Source: Phymatolithon calcareum (Eukaryota; Rhodophyta; Florideophyceae; Hapalidiales). From it: DNA of 64,000 bases. The notes beneath the pieces are model-generated. The model did not search any database and had not been told where the DNA came from. It saw nothing but the letters and a program-made list of their open reading frames with translations. A program made the translations under genes and the position numbers. Below, in pieces: positions 11,330-21,770 of this stretch. The DNA lies in NCBI GenBank assembly GCA_977006965.1, contig OZ345353.1, forward strand, positions 3,410,001 through 3,474,000, in the 5' to 3' direction. The stretch's first letter is position 1; every line of letters begins with the position of its first letter.

Positions 11330-11944
11330 AATATAAAATTCGTTATAGTTTTACACAAATCGGCGAGAGATGTTCACAGACATGTGATCAGCTCAAGTCT
11401 CAGGGTATGAGGAGTACAATGCAGATTTTTGGAACAGAAATATGGCACACGCATCTTAAGCCCTGTCTTTTGCACTCGCAAAGACCTTGACGTGTGCCGA
11501 TGCTTCACTAGCTGCCTCTCCAAAGCCTGTGAACACAGTTCAACGAAAAAACTACTAAGCTCGCCAAGCCTTCAAGTGAGCGCGAAGCTATCGTTGAGCT
11601 TACTGTGGCGTAGCACTGCCGATTGACAGCAGAACACTCTCTCCCCGTAACAGTTTTATAGATTGAGAACACTTTAGAACGAAAGGAAACTTCGCGCAAG
11701 GTCAAATGAACTATAGCTTTTGCGGCTCTTGGCGGAGAAAGCTGAACCGCTCCGGTGTAACGCTTTCTGAGGCACGCTCCGCTGTATCAGAGCCTCTTTG
11801 TATTCTGGGGTTGCTCTTAAAGCTTGAGTCTGTCCGGTGCACCTGAGAAAGATTTCGGGCCTACCAGGTCGGTGCAACTGTTTCGTCTTCATATCTAAAT
11901 ACCGGCCGCACTAGATGCCGAGATCATACATCTGATGAGGATCT

Positions 11945-11952
11945 CCAACTCG
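11945..11952. repeat. LINE target-site duplication, left copy
   Basis: CCAACTCG at 11945-11952 is repeated at 17291-17298. The R3 copy 2 empty site carries one such motif (TAACTCG, near 50231-50239), so the LINE between the two copies inserted here. Confidence 0.75.
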
Positions 11953-12233
11953 GAAGCAGCAAAGAAGAACCGGGATCCCGACCCGATCGGTCCGGATAGC
12001 GAACTAGGCGGAAAAAACAAAGAAGGCAAGGGAAACGACGGCAGAGAGTGGAGCAACTAGCAGCGGACCGGAAAGCGCGCCGATCGGCGTGTTTGGATCT
12101 CCAAATGGAGACCAATAGCGTAGGGGACGACCAAGGGGGAGCAAACATGGGCGGAAATCACGCGAATACCATTCGCGACAAAACTGCCCCAATCCCGAAA
12201 AATCAAGCGAAATCGTCCATCTTGACCTGAAGT

Positions 12234-13924
12234 ATGAAACAAATGACCAGCATCGGTATTGCGGGACCGAAGGCCAAGCCTACAGCCGCGACTCGTGCGC
12301 GCCGCGCCCGTCTGACGGCCTCAAACAACCCACATCTTCCGACGCCCAAAGACAATGACAAAGATATCAACACTGTCATGGACACGGTAAGGAAAAATAC
12401 CCTAGATAAAAAACCGTCGAAGGACACCAACCCGCGCCCCCCACACGAAGAACACGCAAGAGACCAAACGGAAGACGATACGAAATCCTCACCGAAAAAA
12501 AGAGCAAGAAACCAGTGAAATGTATACTGCCAACAGAAGGCGAGGAAACCACCACGAAGCCCTCGCGCCGCCACACAATCACCCCGACAATTCCGCTGAC
12601 GATCCCAATAGGAAACCGAAGTAATGAGCATATGTCTGAATGGAAATCTAGATTCGTAGCGGTGCGACAGAGAGTCAGATGTCCCGAATGCAAACCTCCC
12701 GATTCTCTCACACTTCAAGGCCCGAGCAGGTGCGGTGCCGTCCGAGCGAAATGCCACGACTGCAACGAATTCTGCGGTGGAAGGGTAATGAGGTTGGCAA
12801 TCGAGCTGGCAGAAGTACGGAGCACCGGAGGACACGAGGCGCCACCGAAAAGCCGCCTAGCACGAAACGAGGACAAGGAGAAGATCGAGGCACTTACATT
12901 GGCAGTGGTGGAATTGACCAGCACCGTCTCCGTCCTACAGGCAGAATTGCGAACCCTAGACCGGAAGGGCGAGTCCGAGGGAAACGAAATCCTTGGACGA
13001 GCAGATTTTGAAGACAAACCCCGACAGATAGCCGCCCCCGACGTCAATGAGCATAGCCGGAAACCACGAGGACATTCGCCGACGGAGATATCCTCAGCCC
13101 CACCGCTGACGGGAAAGACCACAAAGGGCTCTGCTAGCGAGCCAGGTGAGACACTGGAGCCCCAAAAGTCAACAGTGTGGAGCGACCGGCACCCCAAGAC
13201 CGCCTCAGGCGACATCGCGGATGTAGCAAATCTGAAAAAAGGACCTGAAGTTCCTCGAACTTACGCCGAGATTGCTGCCGCGTACAATCTGAATCACAGC
13301 ATGTTCCCCGCGAGGGAACAAGGAAAAATCGCTGATCTTCGACCCGTAATTAAGAAAACCATGGCCCCGAGATATAGCCCGCCGCAAGTCGTTCCTCTGT
13401 ATTTCCGTGGATTTCTACGAAACGATGAACATCCAAACCAGCTTAAAGAACTGTACAATGAACTGGTGAAAGTTCTACCCAGACGGGCCGTCCTCGGACT
13501 GTCGTTCGTCGGTGGAGCAGTTCTAGAAGTCCTCACAGACAAGCCTCAAATTGCGCGGACGGTGGCCACACTACGAGCCGCACACCTGAGATATGACCCT
13601 AAGTACAGCATCTGGAGTGCTAACGTGGCGAGACACCAAGACATGTCAAAACGAGAGCACACAGATCGGAACCTTCGTGCCATCCGATCAAGAATGAGGA
13701 AGTGCGCAGCCGGTACCGCCGATTTCCACACCAGGACATGGTATCGAGAAAACGCGAATCTTGCAGACTAGGCCCGAAAAATGGCAATGGAAGAGTCAGA
13801 AGACACGGCAAAACAGATTGAACTGGAAGACATGCTGGTGACAGACTGTAAAGAAAGAAGCGAAGCACGAGCTGCGGTGACTGGAGCACCAGAATCGGGA
13901 CAAGAAAAATCCCGAAAATCGTGA
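12234..13924 (+). pseudogene. LINE ORF1 protein, frameshift plus in-frame stop
   Basis: Three pieces read as one protein. An ATG at 12234 opens 94 basic, Pro/Lys-rich codons ending in TGA at 12516-12518. The next frame (12515-13771) continues; it lacks an ATG for about 40 codons, and a one-base indel in the A7 run near 12497 would join the two. The TAG at 13769-13771 is followed in the same frame by 51 more codons to TGA at 13922-13924. The middle piece has a zinc-finger-like cysteine set (CPEC and CHDC around 12679-12770), a leucine-rich coiled-coil stretch (about 12880-12970) and a C-terminal globular region (VVPLYFRGFLRN). LINE ORF1 proteins bind element RNA. Confidence 0.72.
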
Positions 13925-14099
13925 CACGCGAAGTACCACTGCGAAAACGGAGGAGATGCAGTCCACAGCGAGAACTGTAGCGAAGACCAGTACGACCAGT
14001 CAACACTGAAACTCCAGAGGGACCCACTAACGAGAAGAGATCACCCGCACACGGACAACAGCCCCAGCGACGTCACCCGGAGTCTGGACCGGATCTGTC

Positions 14100-16982
14100 A
14101 TGCGGGCCACAAAGAAAAGCCATACCCCCCAGCAACATCAAGCACAACCCGACGGCATCGCAAAGCTCCCCGTCCTCATGCGTTACACAATGACGTTGAA
14201 TCCTTCTATCAAGATCTGCACATTTAACGTTTGCGGCTCTCCGGAAATGCCGCGTATGGTCGAGGAGCTCTTCAAAAACAACGAAGTGTATATTCTCGGT
14301 CTTACGGAGACGTGGCAAAAGGAGGACCAATCGATGAGGGTCCCCTACAACCAGGTATCCACGACAAGGCCATGCCCACCACGTTCTAAGCCTAGGGGTG
14401 GGTTCGCCCTCCTCACGCGCAAAGGATTCTTCTTCAAAATTAACGTTAAGTTTCGTCACGCGACGGATCATGCCCAGCTACTCGTGACGATGGTGGCGGG
14501 AATAAACGTCGCCGTGGCGTACCTATCCCCGAATACCTCGAGACAAGAGACTAAGGAGTACTTGGAACTCGTCCAAACACACTGCAGAGGAAAGTCGGTG
14601 CCCATGGGAGACCTCAATGCCCGTCACCAACACTGGGACACGAAATCCAAGATGAGAGGAAGACATCTTGTACAAAGGGCTGCAAACACGAATTGGCGCA
14701 TTCCCACAGCACCAGTTGCTACGTACAGATCAACGAGAGGAAACAGCAACATCGACTTGTTTGCCACCAAATCGATGAACACGGCAAGGGTGAAATCCCC
14801 CAACGGGATTTGGGATGGAATATACAATGGACACCTTCCTGTCGCTATGGACGTGTACAATAGGAAACCGGCCCCAGCCATGGTGGAATCGTTCATCTCA
14901 GCGACAGTGAGAAAGAGCGAGGAGAGAGCAGAAAGCGCGGCCAAAGCGATAGAAAAATGGGGGCCCAGCATGTTAGGGGAACTACGATGCTGCCGTCACA
15001 AGAAGGGGTTGGACAAATGGTACGAGAAATTCCAGCGGCTCGTAACCAAACCGTGGACAAACAAGCACCGCCGACCGCCACGCTTTAAACCATTCTGGAC
15101 GCGAAATCTGGACCGAATGGCAAAAGAGAGAACCCGCGTGTACCGGAAAGCCAAGAAAACAATGAGAACGGATGACTGGAAAATATACAAGAAGTTCCGA
15201 AACGAAATGCGCGCCGCAATACGAAAGGCGAAAACCGGGCAGTATAGCAAATACATCGATGATGTTGAGGATCAGTCGAACCGCCAAGACATGGAGACGC
15301 TGAGCAAAATCTTAAGATGTAAGCGGAAACGAAGAGGGATTAATCGAGCGCTGGGGGCTCCCGTGCGCCCCCACATGTTCACAGCCCATATTACCAACGT
15401 ATGCAAAGCAGAGAAAGCCTGGAACCATACCCTAAGTCATGTCACACTGTCAAGGACACTTCCGGAAGGAATCAAAAGTGCAGTCCGGCGAGCACCACGA
15501 GGAAAAGCACTTGGGCCTGACAGGATCGGAGTTGAAATGCTCCAAGCAAATCCGAAAATGAGCGGGAAAATGATTGTGTCCCTATGGGAGATGTGCGGCA
15601 AGCTGAAATGCATCCCGACGGCTTGGCGAAGAGCGACGCTGATTCCGATTTACAAGAAAGGAGTGACACACGAAGCTGGAAACTACAGACCGATATCGCT
15701 CCTAAGCCAAGTGCGGAAAATAATTGACGCTGCCATGGACTCGGCGATACGCAGCCGGTATACGTTTCACCACTTCCAATTAGGATTCCAAAGAAATAAG
15801 GGGACAGAGCTCGCGATACTAAGGTCCACGAGCACAGTGAAGAAGGGACACCGCTTTGTAGCCGTTCTCGATCTCTCGGCGGCTTACGATCGGGTTCCTA
15901 GGGACATACTCCAGAAGCGTGTAGATAAATGTCTACCCGCAGACTTAGCGGAGATGGTCAGGATTACAACGGCCGGAGACGAGGAAAAGAAGTGGCTCCT
16001 TATTGACCGTGGAGTCCCCCAAGGATCGCCCCTGAGCCCCTGCTTGTGCAACTTGTTCATGGACACATTCGCGTTAGCAATGGAAAAAGCACTTCGACAT
16101 ATGTCGAAGCACCCCGCGATACTTTTCGCGGACGACGTGCAGCTCCAAGCCGCCAATTCCGATGGCATGCAATGGCTTTTGGATACGGCGACGAGCTGGG
16201 CCACAGAAAATGGAATGACATGGAACACTAAGAAAGGAAAAAGCGAAGTGCTTATCTATCCTGGCTTATTCAAACGCAAGTTCCGGCTCTCAGGTCAGGA
16301 GCTCCACGAAACCCGCCTACTGGAATACCTGGGAACCACGAACGACAACACGGGAGTAACCCATCACGCAACACTAAAGCGCATCAACGCGGCGAAGAGA
16401 ATCATCACGGGACTAAAAGACCTGGGAGTCCAAGCGCAAGGATTTGCTACTACCAAGAACATAGCAATGTACAAGTCTCTTGTGCAATGCCGATGGGAGT
16501 ACGCGATACACCTCACACCATGGACAAAATCAGTCGAAGCGCAGATCAACCAAGCGGAGGGTCTGTTCTACTCTGTTGCCTTCGGTAACTACGCGAAACG
16601 ATTGCACGCCCGAATGCGAGCCCTCTGCAGAATTACTCCACCAAATATAAGAAGAGCGCAACTCGGAGAGCACTTCGCACAGAGGCTTATACGAGGGAAG
16701 GACGAAATCGAGAAGGAAGCAAATTACGCAGGAAAAGAAGGGGACATACAGCAAGCAGAGAGGGATATCCGCTATCTGCAGGAGCGTGAGCTCCAAAGAG
16801 GCAGTACCGAGCGAGCCGTACGAGGGCTGGTGACCCACGAACACGAGAGCTACCGCCGACGACAGGAATGGATTGAAAAGGAAGCAGAAAAAGAGAGAAA
16901 AATTACCGTCGATACTAAGGAGAAAGTAAGCCCTGTACTCCAAATTCGATCCAGGAAACACCGACTCTTAGCAGTTAAGTAG
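14100..16982 (+). CDS. LINE ORF2: AP endonuclease-reverse transcriptase, 960 residues
   Basis: This protein would nick target DNA and reverse-transcribe the element RNA. Endonuclease domain at about residues 36-252: TFNVCG (N43), LTETW (E70), MGDLNARH (D171, N173) and SNIDLF (D219). The terminal motif, normally SDH, reads NGH at 243-245, so the conserved Asp is missing. RT domain at about residues 470-760: LDLSAAYDRVP near 590, GVPQGSPLSP near 640 and the catalytic FADD at 675-678. The C-terminal third is highly charged and helical; no CCHC knuckle or RNase H seen. The frame is uninterrupted, in contrast to ORF1 and the other elements here. Confidence 0.92.
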   Translation: MRATKKSHTPQQHQAQPDGIAKLPVLMRYTMTLNPSIKICTFNVCGSPEMPRMVEELFKNNEVYILGLTETWQKEDQSMRVPYNQVSTTRPCPPRSKPRGGFALLTRKGFFFKINVKFRHATDHAQLLVTMVAGINVAVAYLSPNTSRQETKEYLELVQTHCRGKSVPMGDLNARHQHWDTKSKMRGRHLVQRAANTNWRIPTAPVATYRSTRGNSNIDLFATKSMNTARVKSPNGIWDGIYNGHLPVAMDVYNRKPAPAMVESFISATVRKSEERAESAAKAIEKWGPSMLGELRCCRHKKGLDKWYEKFQRLVTKPWTNKHRRPPRFKPFWTRNLDRMAKERTRVYRKAKKTMRTDDWKIYKKFRNEMRAAIRKAKTGQYSKYIDDVEDQSNRQDMETLSKILRCKRKRRGINRALGAPVRPHMFTAHITNVCKAEKAWNHTLSHVTLSRTLPEGIKSAVRRAPRGKALGPDRIGVEMLQANPKMSGKMIVSLWEMCGKLKCIPTAWRRATLIPIYKKGVTHEAGNYRPISLLSQVRKIIDAAMDSAIRSRYTFHHFQLGFQRNKGTELAILRSTSTVKKGHRFVAVLDLSAAYDRVPRDILQKRVDKCLPADLAEMVRITTAGDEEKKWLLIDRGVPQGSPLSPCLCNLFMDTFALAMEKALRHMSKHPAILFADDVQLQAANSDGMQWLLDTATSWATENGMTWNTKKGKSEVLIYPGLFKRKFRLSGQELHETRLLEYLGTTNDNTGVTHHATLKRINAAKRIITGLKDLGVQAQGFATTKNIAMYKSLVQCRWEYAIHLTPWTKSVEAQINQAEGLFYSVAFGNYAKRLHARMRALCRITPPNIRRAQLGEHFAQRLIRGKDEIEKEANYAGKEGDIQQAERDIRYLQERELQRGSTERAVRGLVTHEHESYRRRQEWIEKEAEKERKITVDTKEKVSPVLQIRSRKHRLLAVK

Positions 16983-17290
16983 TTCTTTGGCCGCTTCCCA
17001 CCACGAAGAGCAGAGTCGTACATTGAACATTTCAACGAGGTCGCGGAAGAGAATCTGAAAACTCTACAACGAAATTTGACAAGTCCAAGAGCAGAAGAAT
17101 CTTGGGAAAAAGGGACGAAAACGGCGATTGGCAAACTTTTGGCCTTGGAAATCCATATGTTAGAAGAAATGATAGTGTAATGTGATCTGATTGGGTAATG
17201 AGATAGCAGTATGAGCGGGAAGCTGCTCTGGTGTTGGTGAATACCGGCGTTGAGGGCTTCTAAAATAAAAACCTACAATTTCCCCGCTCC

Positions 17291-17298
17291 CCAACTCG
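17291..17298. repeat. LINE target-site duplication, right copy
   Basis: CCAACTCG, identical to 11945-11952. R3 sequence resumes with AAAGCCCTCGCTTTCTTCG, which matches copy 2 at 50238. Confidence 0.75.
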
Positions 17299-18940
17299 AA
17301 AGCCCTCGCTTTCTTCGAATCTGTAAAACCCTCGTCAAGGGCTCGTTGGAGGCAACGGCAAGTGTCGCTCTACACAGTTCGAGCTGTTGGAGGTGTATGT
17401 ACAGAGCCAGGCTCAACATTACGAGTGGGTTAAACTGAATTCCCAATCATCTGGAAAGATCTTAAGGCAATGGTTGCGAAGGGAATGTTCTTGCCAGTTG
17501 GCGATACGTCGTTTGCAAAACATTGCAAAGTGTCATCCATAGAACGCCTTGTTCGCCAGTTTTTCGAGGGAAAGTCCTTCTTCCAGGAATGGTTCGGTGT
17601 TAATTGCAAGGAGATATGGATAGCATCTGATTTGAATGCAAGATTCACCTTTAAACTCGACCAATTGCCGTATAAAAATAGTAATATCCTGCCTGGCAAC
17701 GGCAGTGCCGTGTCCATAGTTTCTTGAGAAAAACGTTTTCACTGAATCTGATCAACAAGTGCCCTCATCAGCTGTTCTGCTGAAAAGGTTCGGTTTGGGA
17801 ATCCGAGGTGATAACTCATTTTCTACCGGAGATACATACAATTCGAGAGGAAATCCAGACGAAGTTCTCCGCTCGGGCAGGAAAAACAACGACATCAGAG
17901 TTGCAAAAGCTCCAATCATGCTTCTAGGTCACAGTGATGGTGGAGATAGTCCCTCCCCGGCGATTCTGGAGTATTTGAGCAGGATGAGTGATCTTGAGAG
18001 AGCTTCGAAAATGAAAATTGCTAAACCCTCCGAGATTTATGAGTTCACCAAGCGGCGAGAAACACCGTGCACGGTGGCAGTTAACCAAGATCTATTTCGA
18101 GCTCCACCTTACCATGTGCACAAGCAAGGCTCACATCAAGCGAGACAAATTTCAGTGTTAAAACGCAGTGTTTATAACCGAAATGCTTTGCTCGCTTGCA
18201 GAGCTGCAGCAATGGTTCGCTGAAATCTCTGATCTCAGGGAATGACCATACCTTGAGGGTGAGATTTGGCAGCTTTAGCGCACTGTAATTCGGAACCAGT
18301 TCTAAGATTCTTTTCCACGGTCCTCCATTGATGAAGTTTCTCGTAAGGCCGCAGTCGCAAACGCACATGCAATGACTGGCTGCGAAAAGATTCGCGATGA
18401 GCCCATGGTGCGTCCTTTTCGTACGGGCTCAAACCTTGACAAAACAGCTGTGAATCATCTACCCCAACGGAATTCAAATTGATCGGTCAGGCCTGAATCA
18501 AGTTCTGCTCTAGAAATGACCTGTTATGTTGTGGAGGGAGATAGTGTATTTTGAAAGACTATGTATGTCGTGCAGCTATCAAAAAAACTCACACATACTC
18601 TTCCTGGAAACGTGCTTTGCCAAACGAGAGAACTGGTCACTACGAGCGATGCGTCTAATCGCGTTGAAGGAACGCGCTCCAGGAATATGTTCGATTCACC
18701 TCAAGTCTTATCCGATAAATTCTTATGCGACAATACAGACCGCATGCACTTTGCCGTCAGCATTGCATACTCTAACACAGTGGTGCAGGTGATTGTTAAT
18801 ACCTCTAGAATGGTTTCAACATATGATTTGCTTGGCAGGAATGGGAAAATGGTTAAGGAAGAGGCGCTGAAAGATCGAGCTGGAGGTATATAGTTTTGGA
18901 TCTATGAAGACGTCCGAATGTTTCGGGATGCTTAGTATTT
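17299..18940 (+). pseudogene. Cytosolic-type alpha-mannosidase (GH38) relic, copy 1
   Basis: GH38 enzymes of the Ams1/MAN2C1 type trim mannose from free oligosaccharides in the cytosol or vacuole. Family landmarks appear in order but in shifting frames: SQAQHYEWVK (17405-17434), FLPVGDT then RLVRQFFEGKSFFQE (17488-17590), DTYNSRGNPDEVLRS (near 17830-17880), MLLGHSDGGDSPSP (near 17918-17960), a HVHKQGSHQARQ segment, NQF-D-FPRSSIDEV (near 18297-18338, with a stop where the catalytic-region His stands) and FWIYEDVRMFRDA (near 18893-18932). The nucleophile segment (normally a WLPDTFGYS-type motif) is degraded. The LINE cuts it at 11952/17299. A second relic lies at 50240-51345. Confidence 0.82.
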
Positions 18941-18949
18941 GATTCAAAG

Positions 18950-19800
18950 GCTCCTGATGCGCGCACGCTCTTTTCTTGGAATGCAATGCAAGAGACCGAG
19001 ACGAGCATGTGGGGGATCCTCATCGACTAGAACAACAAGCAATTTGACTTCTCTCTTCTACCGACTCGTGCGGGAAGATGTATTCCGGTGGCGTGGTTCT
19101 TCAGCGAGAACATGCCGACCTGCCGTTGATTCTATGCTCTCACAATACAGACAGAGCGCTCCCAGTATGGTGGGGTTAAGTCGAACTGCGAGCCTGATGG
19201 TCTTGGGAGTGGTACATTGTGCTGAGGAAATTCCTGATGCCCAGCATCCCCGAGACGTTGAGGAAGAATTTCGAATGGAACTGTTTCCCGTTGTGGTCCA
19301 GCAACGTCCCGAACGGGCCATAGGTGAAGAAACAGTGCTTGACAAAGGCGTGGCCGCTTCCCTCGCCGAGGTTCCCTAATGAAATCTTCGGAGCGAAGGT
19401 AGTTCCTACATCTTCATCTCCTGTGCACCAGGTTTCTGTACAGTAGCCTAATGATTCACCGCTGCCAGATGAGTGTGCCCTCCGTCGCCTAATTCCACAT
19501 GACGTAGTTGTCTGCAGTGGCCCAGGATGTGACTCTATGAATCCCATCTTGGGTGCTCAGGTCAGTCTTGAAAAGGTAAAGCGCTGAACACTTGGGAAAG
19601 CTTGTTCTGGCAATGAATGGCTCGTCCACCGGCAGGTCCAACTACTCGCCCTGCCCAGGAAAATAGATACATCGGGCCACCCCCCTGTACTGGTAGCGAG
19701 TGTTTTTCGCAGTGAGTAATGCTCCTTCCGGAGGTTTCCGCTTCAGTGATTAAGTAGTCGATAGTACGACTAGGAAACCAGGCGACGTAAACTTTGAGTT
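18950..19800 (-). pseudogene. Second Ty3/gypsy relic: integrase remains
   Basis: On the minus strand the frame 19547-19176 reads HAFVKHCFFTYGPFGTLLDH then NGKQFHSKFF and LGIRNFLSTMYHSQDHQ, an unmistakable gypsy integrase core. The second catalytic Asp region has decayed to LDHNGKQF. Upstream on the minus strand (19550-19800) degenerate text such as RVTSWATADNYV appears to be the linker before integrase. Stops and shifts are frequent. No LTRs found. Confidence 0.72.
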
Positions 19801-20860
19801 GGAAGCTTGGAGAGTGCGTTTTCCCCGGACCGGCGTTCGTTTTTATCGTAACCTCCTATTTCAGTCCTACGCCGAGAGTAGAAGCGCTAGGACTCGTACA
19901 ATTCTTCAGAGCTGCTGTACCCACTCGGAGAGCGGCGAAGGCCAAGACTGCGGAAAAAGTGACGTTGGTCTGTGCCACTCCCCGAGTATTGGTCAGAGGG
20001 AGAGTCTTCCCGATCCGACACAGGCGGGCAGGTCCGATGCTTTTGGTTCCCGCGTCGATCCCTTCCTCTACAGAATCGGACCTTGATGTTCCACTCCTGC
20101 GTGTAGCGTCGAAGGCTTCGTCTGGCTTCGTCGTGAAATGAGACCGGCGGCGCCATTCGTGCCTGGACATACTGCAATGCGGAAAGGTCTGATTCTGCTG
20201 TGTCGCCATAATCACAATAGAGATGGCTGGTGTCGGCAGCAGAGGCAAATATGAATCGGCTGCCACCTTTTCGCGATTTCCACTGCGCGTCCAAGCGGAG
20301 GACATCGTTCTGCACAAGCACGGAATGAAGCTTGTCGCGGATAGTGTCGGGAATCATCTGCTCGTTAGATAGAGAGCATTATAGTCTGATCATCCGAACG
20401 CTGAGGATGCCTCTGGGGCCGTCAATGGTGCTCACAGAACGGCGAAGGCGCTCTAGCCCGATACCGATTGCTCCCATTGACCGCGACTTGGATAATGCAC
20501 CCTTGAAGAGCTTTCGTCCGGTCGAACGGCGTGGTCTCTAGCCGAGAAATGCTCCTGGAATCGAATCCTCGCTCTCCAAAGAAGATATGGGGACGCTTTG
20601 GGCAGAGATTTTTACTCTGTTAATAAGTTGGAACTTTCCCAGGGCGCGCCGAAAAGCTATATACGATAATATGTGAGTAATGGAAGAATGTGAACAGGAG
20701 AGACTTGGATCACGGAGTATCGCGAAAAGTCCCCGAATAGCAGATAGCGTAGAACTGCCACAAGTGTAGGCAAGTAAAGTGAACGCGTCCCAGTCAGGGA
20801 GCTGACATTCCTAGTAGTCCGGGGATCAAGACGGTAAAACTGGTAGAACCAGCTACGGGA
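19801..20860. other. Probable further gypsy debris, unresolved
   Basis: Long open frames occur on both strands here (for example 19794-20141 on +, 19887-20357 and 19856-20317 on -). The position directly upstream, in the minus sense, of the gypsy integrase relic suggests decayed RT/RNase H, but I could not find a diagnostic motif such as YxDD. Confidence 0.35.
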
Positions 20861-21139
20861 TTAGATGTATCTCAATGGTGTGAAGAGCCATCGGTGAAGC
20901 TCGCGAGCTCTGTCCGGGCAGGGTTCGACAAGCGGCTTGGAGCCCCAAGTCGCGAACTCGGGGCTGCTGTTGATGCTCCCGCAAATGTTACCGACACTCA
21001 CAGACGGGACCACTTCCAGAAGCAAGCTTCCGTCTGGCCAATGAGCCACAAGCCTGATATTTGGTTCCGGGTGCAGTGCAGCACATTCACTGTCAGACGT
21101 AAGCTTCGAGGAGGCAGACATGAATACTCTCGACACATA

Positions 21140-21496
21140 AGCGTGACCTGACGTGTGCATCAAGGAGACATGCTGAGCCATCTATGCTTTATAATTGCTC
21201 TTGATTTCACATTCCGAAGACACACTACCTCCTCAGGGATCAGACCAAATCTATTGATAAGGAACGACAAAATTGAATTTGCAGGTCATGACGTGTTTAT
21301 TGATGAAGGCGCACATAGCGCGTCCGAAAGGATGACGAAGATTTGTGAGGGAGACTACGATAAACCTGGGTTAGACATCTCTGCAGGAAAGATTTTTGAA
21401 TGGCGACAGTCGGTTAGCACGTATACATCATTGGAAAGCTTTTTATTCTTGGCTCAACGGAACTATAAGAGTAAAAAGCTCTCTGGAAAGAGCTGA
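21140..21496 (+). pseudogene. LINE reverse transcriptase relic
   Basis: The frame 21155-21496 begins HQGDMLSHLCFIIALDF, matching the QGD..SP.LF...LD box of LINE RTs, and continues to IEFAGHDV where the FADD box belongs, then KPGLDIS. The catalytic box is damaged. It is unrelated in sequence to the 11953-17290 LINE, so a second LINE type once lived here. Confidence 0.65.
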
Positions 21497-21499
21497 ATG

Positions 21500-21770
21500 A
21501 CTGTACAAGCAAATAGATGGCTACCCTGCCACGATAGTTGGCAATCGCCCCACAAAAACGGTCTTTTCAAGACGTGTAGTCAGCCGCGATCGAAGGTGTT
21601 CTCGGAATATCCACCCTTGAACCGCCAGGACAGTCCTTGTACCGTTCGTTTCTATCTGAAACTTGTTGAGAAGCTAGTTTGAGATTTCCATATTCTAGGA
21701 CACAAGCGTCTCTTTTTCTTACCAAGTTCTGTGACATTTTGACTGGTATTGAATGACCGGTAGATTCCAG
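21500..21770. repeat. R3 fragment
   Basis: Matches R3 at 9041-9250, 47391-47600 and 40451-40680: CTGCCACGATAGTT, AACCGCCAGGAC, and TTCTAGGACACAAG near 21694. About 250 bp directly abutting the LINE relic. No coding capacity. Confidence 0.65.

Larger units (their letters stand above)
8230..11952 (+). repeat. R3 repeat block, copy 1, upstream part
   Basis: The interval aligns by eye with 46625-50240, with further fragments at 39540-40800 (partial) and 21500-21770. Landmarks shared by copies: TTTACAAGAAGTGT (9061, 47423, 40501), CCTGCTCTACCAAGGCAGT (9383, 47750) and a polypeptide segment with TDVS, HFE and TAC (10755-10825 and 48460-48530). The block continues after the LINE at 17299 with alpha-mannosidase remains. 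Copy 1 has a 0.66 kb insertion at 10048-10703 that copy 2 lacks. No intact gene is visible in this part. Confidence 0.75.
11953..17290 (+). mobile_element. Non-LTR retrotransposon (LINE), near full length, about 5.3 kb
   Basis: The two ends are fixed by the R3 copy 2 empty site and by the 8-bp direct repeat. Content in order: ~280 bp 5' region, ORF1 (12234-13924, broken twice), ORF2 (14100-16982, open) and a ~300 bp 3' region without a clear poly(A), ending TTTCCCCGCT. The two-ORF plan with an AP-type endonuclease at the ORF2 N-terminus and a central RT places it among APE-type LINEs. No RNase H domain was recognised. I do not assign a clade. Confidence 0.88.

Noticed and set aside
12203-12835. 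Minus-strand 210-codon ORF over the LINE 5' region and ORF1
   Set aside because: Antisense shadow of LINE ORF1; no ATG-anchored conserved domain, and the + strand is clearly the coding strand of the element.
18081-18368. Minus-strand ORF conserved between 18.1-18.4 and 51.1-51.5 kb
   Set aside because: It is the complement of the GH38 segment with the FPRSSIDEV motif; the + strand carries the recognisable enzyme text.
19794-20141. + strand 115-codon ORF as a gene
   Set aside because: Lies opposite the minus-strand gypsy relic area, no motif, and overlapping long ORFs on both strands suggest composition effects.
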